Source: Syntrophorhabdaceae bacterium (GTDB taxonomy: Bacteria > Desulfobacterota > Syntrophorhabdia > Syntrophorhabdales > Syntrophorhabdaceae). Taken from it: a DNA stretch of 14,020 nucleotides. Location of the stretch: NCBI GenBank assembly GCA_026416315.1, contig JAOAFK010000120.1, positions 1 to 14,020 on the forward strand, in the 5' to 3' direction. Both the position numbers and the translations under genes were made by a program. Of this stretch, positions 1-6,595 are shown one piece after another. The notes below the pieces were generated by a model, which did no database searches, was not told the origin of the DNA, and saw only the letters and a program-made list of their open reading frames with translations. Within the stretch, counting starts at the first letter, position 1. Each line of letters begins with the position of its first letter.

Positions 1-2526
1 TCTTATCATCTCTGCCACATTAAAGCCATCAAGAACGGGCATGTGATAATCAAGAAGGATCAGATCAAAGGGCAGACCCGATTCTTTTGCCTTTTTTAAT
101 TCAAAAATACCTCTCTCTCCTGATTCTGCTTCCTTCACATCAATACCCCAGCTACTTAATGTATCTGTGAGTATGATTCTATTTGTGGCATTGTCGTCTA
201 TAATGAGGATTTTCTTTCCCTTCAGATCCACCTTTTCTTCAAATGTTTTTTCTTCATATTCCTTCTGTATACCAAAAGGCAGGGTAAAGTAAAATTTACT
301 ACCTTTTCCTACCGTACTCTCCACCCATAAATTGCCTCCCATGAGTTTTACAAGCCTTTTTGTTATGGTTAGTCCGAGCCCAGTGCCGCCGTATTTTCTT
401 GTTGTTGAGGCATCTACCTGTGTAAATTTTTCAAATATACCTTCTAATTTATCCTCCGGTATCCCGATACCTGTGTCCATCACAGAAAAGAGTATATCCA
501 CATAACCTTGTGCTGTTTTTCTTCTTTCTGATTTCACTATTTCTTTTAATTGTGGCCCTTTATCTTTTAACTCCCCGAACAGAGATACCTCTAATATAAC
601 CTCACCCTTTTCTGTAAACTTTATGGCATTACCCATAAGATTTATTAAAATCTGTCTGAGCCTGAATGGATCCCCAACAAGATGTTGAGGGATGTCATTG
701 TGTATATGGCAGACCAGTTCCAGGCTTTTTTCATGCGCCTTTAATGACATGATCTCACAGGTCTTCTCTATGGTTTCTATCAAATCAAAACCTGTTTCTT
801 CTATATCAATATGGCCTGCCTCAATCTTTGATAAATCAAGTATGTCATTGATTATGTTCAAAAGATTCTCACCTGCATTCTTGAAAATCATGACATATTT
901 TAACTGGTCTGGTGTAAGGTTTGTATCGAGAAGCAGATCTGACATGCCGATAATGGCGTTCATGGGCGTCCTTATCTCATGGCTCATGCTGGCAAGGAAA
1001 TTGCTTTTTGCCCTGTTTGCTGCCTCTGCCATTTCTTTTGCTTTATGGAGTTCTTCCTCAGCATTTTTTACTTTTGTGATATCTTCCTGAATACTTACGA
1101 AATTTATGATACTGCCCTTTTGATCCTTTACAGGAGAGATGGATGAAGAGGCCCAGTAAAATTCACCGCTTTTCTTTTTATTATAAAAAATTCCACGCCA
1201 TTCTTTTCCTGATTTTATCGTGTCCCATAATTCTCTATATTCTTCCTGGGACTTGCTGCCTGATTTTAATATGTTCGGTTTTTTACCTATTGCCTCTTCT
1301 TTTGTATAACCTGTAATCTCTGTAAATTTTGGATTCACATATTCTATGACACCCTCTGGGTCAGTTATTATAACTATGGCAGAGCTAAATTCAACAGCCC
1401 TCGAGAGTTTTAATAGTTCTTCCCCTCTTTCATATAATTTTTTCAACATCTCGTTGAAAGAGAGTTCAAGCTTGGCTATCTCGCCAGCTGCATTTATATT
1501 GAGGAATCGCCTTTCCCCTGATTTATAGCCGATTTCTTCTACCTGTTTTGTTAATATCGTTAAAGGCTTAAGAAATCCTCTCATCAAAAGAACTATAATC
1601 AGAATAGAAAGGGTTATGCCTGTTGCTGTAAAAACAATAAAATACCTCTGGGCCTTTCTTATTGGGTAATGGGCCTCTTTAGTGGGAAAATTTGCCCCTA
1701 AAATCCAATCCTTATTTTTTAGCCTTTTAAAGCTTGTAATTGCATGAAGGCCCCTTGATGTTGTCGTTTCACCAGTACCTTCAAAGCCAGAAATTGCAAG
1801 ATCGAATAGCTTATTTGCACCGTAAGGCACATCCTGTTTTAAAATCCTTGACCTATCAGGATGGACTATAATACGCCTCTCTGTATCAAATAGATAGAAA
1901 TAACCTGTTTTACCGATCTTTGATGTTATTATCTCCCCTAAAAAATTATCTTTTAAGACATCTATGCATCCGCCTATTACAGCTTTAAGTTCTTTTTTTT
2001 CATTAAATAGGGGATGAGTAAACATCACCACAGGTTTTGTTGGTGAATCTGAATATGTAAAGGGCTTTGAAATATAGGGTTTTTTTGTTTCAACAGTGAC
2101 CTTAAAGTAATCTGTATCAGAAAAATTTCTTTTTTCTCTTAGTTTTTTTTCAGGATATTCTCCTATAATATCACCGTTTTCATAAAAAAGAACTATGCCC
2201 CTATCAAAAAAATAGTTTAAAAAAGGTTTGCCTTTTATTTTCTCAAGAAAATAAAGCCTTAGACTCTCTGGATTGTTTATGATTTTGTCCGGTGGGTTAC
2301 CGATTGCCAGCTTAATTAATGTTTGTGCCTCCTCTATTTTTTTATCCATATCTTTAGCAAGCTCTGAAATAAAATCAAACTGTTGATCTGCGATGATCTT
2401 TTTATACTCACCCTCAAAGTAATTAAAAAGTAATAACGCCCCTCCTGTAAACATTACAAAGAATAACAACGAGATGGCCAGTGCCATCTTTGTTGTTAGG
2501 CTCAAGTGTTTTAACTGTTTAATCAT
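1..2526 (-). CDS. Hybrid sensor histidine kinase (Cache-HAMP-PAS-HisKA-HATPase-REC), 3' end outside window
   Basis: Inner-membrane two-component sensor that autophosphorylates on His and passes the phosphate to its own receiver domain. Reading leftward from ATG 2524-2526, 842 codons are open to the window edge. In order: TM1 about residues 11-33; a large extracytoplasmic Cache-like region with a GKTGYFYLFD motif near 200; TM2 about 293-317; a HAMP-like linker; a PAS domain about 373-480 (ITDPEGVIEYVNP); a HisKA H-box SHEIRTP with phospho-acceptor H516; HATPase N-box NLMGNAIKFTE near 633; G-boxes DTGIGIP and GGTGLGLTI; then a receiver with the acidic pair IDDN near 776 and phospho-acceptor D826 in LLDYHMP. 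The C terminus is missing, so further REC or Hpt domains cannot be excluded. Ligand and output are unknown. Upstream on the same strand is the polyferredoxin gene (106 bp gap); a promoter-like sequence in that gap suggests independent transcription. Confidence 0.93.
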   Translation of the reverse strand, partial: MIKQLKHLSLTTKMALAISLLFFVMFTGGALLLFNYFEGEYKKIIADQQFDFISELAKDMDKKIEEAQTLIKLAIGNPPDKIINNPESLRLYFLEKIKGKPFLNYFFDRGIVLFYENGDIIGEYPEKKLREKRNFSDTDYFKVTVETKKPYISKPFTYSDSPTKPVVMFTHPLFNEKKELKAVIGGCIDVLKDNFLGEIITSKIGKTGYFYLFDTERRIIVHPDRSRILKQDVPYGANKLFDLAISGFEGTGETTTSRGLHAITSFKRLKNKDWILGANFPTKEAHYPIRKAQRYFIVFTATGITLSILIIVLLMRGFLKPLTILTKQVEEIGYKSGERRFLNINAAGEIAKLELSFNEMLKKLYERGEELLKLSRAVEFSSAIVIITDPEGVIEYVNPKFTEITGYTKEEAIGKKPNILKSGSKSQEEYRELWDTIKSGKEWRGIFYNKKKSGEFYWASSSISPVKDQKGSIINFVSIQEDITKVKNAEEELHKAKEMAEAANRAKSNFLASMSHEIRTPMNAIIGMSDLLLDTNLTPDQLKYVMIFKNAGENLLNIINDILDLSKIEAGHIDIEETGFDLIETIEKTCEIMSLKAHEKSLELVCHIHNDIPQHLVGDPFRLRQILINLMGNAIKFTEKGEVILEVSLFGELKDKGPQLKEIVKSERRKTAQGYVDILFSVMDTGIGIPEDKLEGIFEKFTQVDASTTRKYGGTGLGLTITKRLVKLMGGNLWVESTVGKGSKFYFTLPFGIQKEYEEKTFEEKVDLKGKKILIIDDNATNRIILTDTLSSWGIDVKEAESGERGIFELKKAKESGLPFDLILLDYHMPVLDGFNVAEMIR

Positions 2527-2571
2527 TTTTTAGCCATACCCTTTAGTAGCGAGATTCTTTGCTATAATTTT

Positions 2572-2599
2572 ATAATAGAAATTTTTCCTTTAAAAGCAA
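2572..2599 (-). promoter_or_regulatory. Putative sigma70-type promoter for the histidine kinase
   Basis: On the minus strand, TTGCTT (2594-2599), a 16-bp spacer and TATTAT (2572-2577) lie about 45 bp upstream of the kinase ATG. The gap is very AT-rich, so chance matches are likely. An AGGG stretch about 13 nt before the ATG is the only Shine-Dalgarno-like element. Confidence 0.4.
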
Positions 2600-2632
2600 A
2601 ATATGTTTTACAGATTTTTGAGATTTTTTATT

Positions 2633-4141
2633 TTATTTCCTGATGTTTGTGTTTCTTGAGAAAACCTCTATGGCTGCTTTTTCTTCAACAGGACATTTGT
2701 TTTCGCAGATACCACAACCTGTACATAGTTCTTCTAAAATATAGGGCCTTTTCAATCTTATCGACCTTCCCCTATAGTCTCTTTCCAAAACCTCTTCAAA
2801 TCTTATGGCCTTTTCAGGTATAGGGCAGTGTTCCTCGCAGACAATACAATTTTTTTTCTTTGCGTAAGGTAGGCAATGATTTCTGTCAATCACTGCAATG
2901 CCTATGACACTCTTTTTTTTCTGTGGAAGGGGTAAATTGGGTATGGCACCGGTGGGACAAACCTGACCGCAGAGATTGCAGTTATATTCACAGTAACCCA
3001 ATCTGGGAATAATCACGGGCGTGAAAATACTGTATATGCCCCATTGCAAACCAGAAGGATAAAGGGCATTTTTTAGACACACCTTTATGCACTCGCCACA
3101 TCTCACACATTTTTTTAAAAAATCACCTTCTCCCTGAACCCCTGGCGGCCTCAATAATCTTTCCTTTGCCTGTGGCTGTATAAATGAAAATAGCTTTGAT
3201 AGGCCAAAGCCAGAGATAACCCCTGTGATTAATACCCTTCTTTCAAACATTATTGTTGGTTTTTTCTCTTTTTTAATATTTCCTTTTAACGAAAAATCTA
3301 TCCTCTTAAACTGGCATTTCCATCTGCAATCCATACATAAAATACAATCCTGTTTTTGTAAGATATCCGTATCAAATCCAGTTGGGCAAACCTCTTTACA
3401 GGTGCCGCAATCGTTGCATAATTTACTGGGTATACGTCTTATTATAGAAAACTTTGCCAAAATACCAAGTAGGGTGCCTAAAGGGCAGATATTTCTGCAC
3501 CAGTTTCTTGTCTCATATCTTTCGAGAAAAATGATAAAAAAAAGAAATGCCATGGATATAAAGGCAAGGGGGTAAAAGGTTTCTCTGAAAGGTAAAACAT
3601 AATCTTTTAAGAACACATAAAAAAAATCAAGATAGTCCCTTCTATCGCCTATGAGATTGTATAAACCCGTCCATCCGGACTTAATTATCCAGCCGAAAAG
3701 GGGATAAATAAAAAAAGTAAGCGCCCTCAAAAGTATTGCTATAGGGTCAAATATGCCTGCTATATTTACATTAAAAAGTGCAGATGTTAGAAGTATGAGA
3801 AGTAAATAATATTTGAGCCTTGTCTTTAAAAAGCTTAACGGTGTCGTCTTTTTAATCCTTCTTGTGAGAAAATCTATAATTGTCCCTAAGGGGCATATCC
3901 AGCCACAGAAAAATCTTCCGAGGATTGCAGAAAAAAATATCATGAGCAAACCCGGCAATAACAACAAAACAAAAGATTTAGCAGAAAGAATAAAGCTTAC
4001 AACAACAAGGGGGTTTGCCCTGAAAAAGCTGTTTATTGCAATAGAAATCTCATCCTTGCCCCTATATTCGGTCATTAAAAATAGGATAAAGAATAGTAAA
4101 AGGAAAATTATCTGTGATATGCGTGAAGGGTTGGCTTTCAA
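2633..4141 (-). CDS. Fused NapH-NapG (MauN-MauM)-like membrane polyferredoxin
   Basis: Probable electron-transfer protein of 502 residues. The first ~280 residues match NapH/MauN: hydrophobic segments about 10-25, 47-75, 110-128 and 190-207, the two signature motifs FCGWICPLG (78-86) and WCRNICPLG (214-222), then two 4Fe-4S motifs (C242/245/248/252 and C266/269/272/276). After a linker, residues 301-320 show a twin-Arg followed by a hydrophobic stretch, like the Tat-type leader of NapG/MauM. Four more cluster motifs follow (C345/348/351/355; C384/388/391/395; C423 with C432/435/439; C473/476/479/483), as expected for NapG. NapG and NapH are usually separate and pass electrons from quinol to periplasmic reductases; the partner is not in this window. 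The start is TTG, because an in-frame TAG lies two codons upstream and the next Met falls inside the first membrane segment. No clear ribosome binding site is visible. Confidence 0.88.
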   Translation of the reverse strand: MKANPSRISQIIFLLLFFILFLMTEYRGKDEISIAINSFFRANPLVVVSFILSAKSFVLLLLPGLLMIFFSAILGRFFCGWICPLGTIIDFLTRRIKKTTPLSFLKTRLKYYLLLILLTSALFNVNIAGIFDPIAILLRALTFFIYPLFGWIIKSGWTGLYNLIGDRRDYLDFFYVFLKDYVLPFRETFYPLAFISMAFLFFIIFLERYETRNWCRNICPLGTLLGILAKFSIIRRIPSKLCNDCGTCKEVCPTGFDTDILQKQDCILCMDCRWKCQFKRIDFSLKGNIKKEKKPTIMFERRVLITGVISGFGLSKLFSFIQPQAKERLLRPPGVQGEGDFLKKCVRCGECIKVCLKNALYPSGLQWGIYSIFTPVIIPRLGYCEYNCNLCGQVCPTGAIPNLPLPQKKKSVIGIAVIDRNHCLPYAKKKNCIVCEEHCPIPEKAIRFEEVLERDYRGRSIRLKRPYILEELCTGCGICENKCPVEEKAAIEVFSRNTNIRK

Positions 4142-4225
4142 TATCTATTGTTTTTTTTTATTATATCATCAGCCATAATCGAAACTATTCACATTTAGCT
4201 ACAGATTATATATTTTATTTTGAAG

Positions 4226-4299
<74 letters not shown>

Positions 4300-4313
4300 A
4301 AGCTATTAATCTA

Positions 4314-4342
4314 TTTTTACAGGATTTATTCCCATAAGTCAA
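4314..4342 (-). promoter_or_regulatory. Putative promoter for tRNA-Arg
   Basis: On the minus strand, TTGACT (4337-4342), a 17-bp spacer and TAAAAA (4314-4319) would start transcription about 8 nt before the mature tRNA 5' end. The -35 is good and the -10 is weak. This is a pattern match only. Confidence 0.45.
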
Positions 4343-4364
4343 CAAATTGATGGAATTTCAACTA

Positions 4365-4393
4365 TTGAACCATAAGGCCATGTATGGTAAGTT
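4365..4393 (+). promoter_or_regulatory. Possible promoter for the small basic protein gene
   Basis: TTGAAC (4365-4370), 17 bp, then TAAGTT (4388-4393), 32 bp before the ATG at 4425. The -35 is fair and the -10 poor. It is listed because a promoter is expected between the divergent tRNA and this gene. Confidence 0.25.
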
Positions 4394-4409
4394 AATAAAC
4401 TTAAAAAAG

Positions 4410-4416
4410 AAGGAGG
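4410..4416 (+). promoter_or_regulatory. Strong ribosome binding site of the small basic protein
   Basis: A perfect AAGGAGG, eight bases before ATG 4425. It is the main evidence that the 43-codon frame is a real gene. Confidence 0.85.
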
Positions 4417-4424
4417 TTTGAACA

Positions 4425-4556
4425 ATGCCATCTAATACTAAAAAAACACGTTTGAGAAGAAAATTGAGAAAATCAAATCAGGGAAAGAAAAGAAAAAAAT
4501 TGATGTCGAAGATGTCAACCCCTCCTTTTTCGGTGCATCTTGGAAAAAATGAATAG
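4425..4556 (+). CDS. Small Lys/Arg-rich protein, 43 aa, function unknown
   Basis: ATG to TAG encodes 43 residues beginning MPSNTKKTRLRRKLRKSNQG. The first two thirds are very basic (runs such as GKKRKK); the end is neutral and contains TPPFSVHLGKNE. It resembles small, highly basic nucleic-acid- or ribosome-associated proteins in composition, but I cannot assign a family. A consensus ribosome binding site sits at ideal distance. The last 8 bases (4549-4556) overlap the ATG of the radical SAM gene in another frame, which implies translational coupling. It is too short for most ORF cut-offs and easily missed. Whether it binds RNA or DNA, or assists the radical SAM enzyme, is open. Confidence 0.75.
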   Translation: MPSNTKKTRLRRKLRKSNQGKKRKKLMSKMSTPPFSVHLGKNE

Positions 4557-5706
4557 TAGGTCTCTAAGATACGAAATAGGTCCTATAAGACCACCGAATG
4601 AGGCATACAGCCTTCTTGTGAGATTCACGAGAAACTGTCCGTGGAATAAGTGTGCATTCTGTCATACATATAAAGGTAAAAGGTTTGAAAAGAGATCCCT
4701 TGACGAGATAAAAAGGGATATTGACATAATAAAATCTATCTATGATGACATATTAGAGACATCATGGAAGTTGGGACTGGCTGGAAAGATCACAGAAGAT
4801 TTTGCAGACGCCATTTTATCAAGCAGTTCTTATAATGATTGTTATAAAAGTGTACTTATCTGGGCCTACTTCGGCGGGAAAAATGTATTTATTCAGGATG
4901 CAAACTCCCCTGCCATGGATCCCGACACAATGGCAGAGGCAATTAAATATCTGAAAGAAAGATTACCTTCAGTTGAAAGGATCACCTCATATGCCCGTTC
5001 AAGAACCATTGCAAAGAGGCTTAAGGTTGAAGACCTTATAAAGCTAAAAGAGGCAGGGCTTACAAGACTCCATATAGGTCTCGAATCAGGAAGCAACTTT
5101 CTCCTCAAATATATGAATAAAGGAGTGACAAAGGAAGAACACATAGAGGCAGGGAAAAAGGTAAAGGCATCGGGGATTGAACTTTCAGAGTATGTAGTCC
5201 TTGGTTTAGGAGGAAAAAAATGGTGGATTGAACATGCAAAAGAAACAGCCGATGCATTAAACAAAATTGACCCTGATTTTATAAGGTTCAGAACCCTGAA
5301 GGTTCTCAAGGATATGCCCCTTTATGAAAAGGTCGAAAGAGGTGATTTTATACTCTCCCATGAGGAAGAAATACTAATAGAAGAAAAGATGCTTATAGAA
5401 AACCTATCAGGCATAACAAGTTATATAAAAAGTGACCATATCTTGAATCTTCTCGAGGAGGTTGATGGAAAACTCCCCGAAGATAAAGAAAGACTTATAG
5501 GTGTGATAGATAGATACTTCTCATTAGATGAAGAAAAAAGGCTTGTTTTCAGATTTGGAAGAAGGGCAGGCATATATAGATATTTAGATGATTTAAATGA
5601 TGAACTCACATATTACAGACTCAAAAAAAACATTCAAGAGATGGAATCAAAAGAGCCCGGCAGTGTAGAAAAGACCTTATCCCTATTACTTGAAAATTAC
5701 ATTTAA
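4549..5706 (+). CDS. Radical SAM protein with a CX4CX2C cluster motif
   Basis: Radical SAM enzyme of 385 residues from ATG 4549 (a TTG at 4540 would add three). The cluster motif is CPWNKCAFC (C30, C35, C38), i.e. CX4CX2C and not the canonical CX3CX2C. The barrel looks Elp3/COG1032-like: a SYARSRTIAK segment, then GLTRLHIGLESGSN, typical of the radical SAM strand that carries the conserved Glu, then LSEYVVLGLGG. The rest of the C-terminal region is helical and charged with no Cys-rich auxiliary cluster site. The reaction is unknown. Such enzymes bind a 4Fe-4S cluster and cleave SAM, giving 5'-deoxyadenosine and methionine. The start overlaps the small basic gene by 8 bp and has no ribosome binding site of its own, so translation is probably coupled. 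It converges on the DUF3303-like gene with 21 bp between stops. Confidence 0.85.
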   Translation: MNSRSLRYEIGPIRPPNEAYSLLVRFTRNCPWNKCAFCHTYKGKRFEKRSLDEIKRDIDIIKSIYDDILETSWKLGLAGKITEDFADAILSSSSYNDCYKSVLIWAYFGGKNVFIQDANSPAMDPDTMAEAIKYLKERLPSVERITSYARSRTIAKRLKVEDLIKLKEAGLTRLHIGLESGSNFLLKYMNKGVTKEEHIEAGKKVKASGIELSEYVVLGLGGKKWWIEHAKETADALNKIDPDFIRFRTLKVLKDMPLYEKVERGDFILSHEEEILIEEKMLIENLSGITSYIKSDHILNLLEEVDGKLPEDKERLIGVIDRYFSLDEEKRLVFRFGRRAGIYRYLDDLNDELTYYRLKKNIQEMESKEPGSVEKTLSLLLENYI

Positions 5707-5727
5707 AAACTTTTATAACAAAACTTT

Positions 5728-5985
5728 CTATTTCTTCAGCAAGTGTTTACTTTCACCAAAAGGATATACGGGAAATGTTTCGAATGCCATTATATCAATC
5801 CATGCTGCCCTGCTCTGAATGAGCCCCTTTTCATCCGTGTCTATTACATTTATTGCCCTGCAACCCTGTAAGTCGAGAAATTCACATATGACTTTTACAC
5901 CATCAGGCCATTTCCAGTTTGCCCTTCTTCTTGCAACCTCTTTTTCATCTTCCGGTGCCCATGTACAGATATTCATGAAAAACAT
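5728..5985 (-). CDS. DUF3303-like small protein, 85 aa
   Basis: Soluble 85-residue protein starting MFFMNICTWAPEDEKEV, with a FLDLQGCRAINVIDTD strand in the middle and a FETFPVYPFGE end. The pattern (opening Met/aromatic strand with W, central Gly-containing strand, late P-V-x-P) resembles DUF3303/ferredoxin-like (dimeric alpha-beta barrel) proteins, whose role is not established. The start is well supported by AAGGAGG at 5991-5997, six bases before the ATG. The gene lies alone, convergent with the radical SAM gene and divergent from the peroxiredoxin. Family assignment is from memory of the pattern. Confidence 0.75.
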   Translation of the reverse strand: MFFMNICTWAPEDEKEVARRRANWKWPDGVKVICEFLDLQGCRAINVIDTDEKGLIQSRAAWIDIMAFETFPVYPFGESKHLLKK

Positions 5986-6022
5986 GGCAGCCTCCTTTCG
6001 ATGAAGTTTATTTCTATTATGA

Positions 6023-6028
6023 AGTATA
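6023..6028 (-). promoter_or_regulatory. Possible extended -10 for the DUF3303-like gene
   Basis: On the minus strand TGC precedes TATACT, giving an extended -10 (TGnTATACT) about 38 bp before the start codon. No convincing -35 is present. Confidence 0.35.
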
Positions 6029-6069
6029 GCACAAAAAATATTTTTTGGTGGACTTGATGGCTTTCAATG

Positions 6070-6098
6070 TTGATAATTTTTATTAAAATACATATGTT
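6070..6098 (+). promoter_or_regulatory. Putative promoter of the peroxiredoxin-copA pair
   Basis: TTGATA (6070-6075), exactly 17 bp, then TATGTT (6093-6098). A start near 6105 would leave a ~34-nt leader containing the AAGGAGGAGG ribosome binding site (6124-6133). The placement excludes the upstream in-frame ATG at 6067 as translation start. Confidence 0.5.
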
Positions 6099-6138
6099 TA
6101 AGAAACAGGCTATAAAAAATAAAAAGGAGGAGGTTTTT

Positions 6139-6588
6139 ATGGTAGAGATAGGAGATATGGTAGGTGATTTTGAATTAAAGGACCATTTAAATCAATTGTT
6201 TAAAACAAAAGAACACAGAGGAAAAAAGATACTTCTTTCATTCCATCCCCTTGCCTGGACACCAGTATGCAGGGACCAGATGCTTTCCCTTGAAAAGAAT
6301 TATGAAAGATTTCAAGAGAAAAATACAGTAGCCGTTGGGATAAGTATTGACAGTACCTTTACTAAAAAGGCATGGGCTGAGGCAATTGGCATAAAAAATA
6401 CAAGGCTTCTCTGTGACTTCTGGCCACATGGCGGACTTGCCCTACGGCTTGGCATTTTCAGACATGCAGATGGTTTTTCAGAAAGGGCAAATGTGATCAT
6501 CGATGAAAAGGGACAGGTAAAATTCATAAAAATCTATCCAATACCCGAATTACCTGATATAGAAGAAATATTTGAACATTTAAAATAG
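6139..6588 (+). CDS. Peroxiredoxin (AhpC/TSA family, AhpE-like)
   Basis: Thiol peroxidase of 149 residues, expected to reduce hydrogen or organic peroxides in the cytosol. The peroxidatic motif PLAWTPVC (PxxxTxxC) gives C44, and the conserved Arg follows in FSERANVIID. A second Cys, C92 in LLCDFWPHG, sits where AhpE-like proteins I recall have Ser or another residue; it could be a resolving Cys or a copper-sensitive thiol. The frame is open back to ATG 6067, but ATG 6139 is preferred: it has a strong AGGAGG five bases away and the protein then begins directly with the family's first strand (VEIGDMVGDFEL). The extra 24 residues would be Lys-rich, unlike a signal peptide. CopA follows after 7 bp. 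Confidence 0.92.
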   Translation: MVEIGDMVGDFELKDHLNQLFKTKEHRGKKILLSFHPLAWTPVCRDQMLSLEKNYERFQEKNTVAVGISIDSTFTKKAWAEAIGIKNTRLLCDFWPHGGLALRLGIFRHADGFSERANVIIDEKGQVKFIKIYPIPELPDIEEIFEHLK

Positions 6589-6595
6589 TATTTGT

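Noticed and set aside
692..1528. Plus-strand open frames inside the histidine kinase gene
   Set aside because: They are antisense shadows of a clear minus-strand multidomain kinase and show no family motifs or ribosome binding sites.
5707..5727. Terminator between the convergent radical SAM and DUF3303-like genes
   Set aside because: Only 21 AT-rich bases with no hairpin visible.
6067..6138. N-terminal extension of the peroxiredoxin from the in-frame ATG at 6067
   Set aside because: It overlaps the likely -35/-10 elements, has no ribosome binding site and is Lys-rich; ATG 6139 has a strong site and matches the family start.
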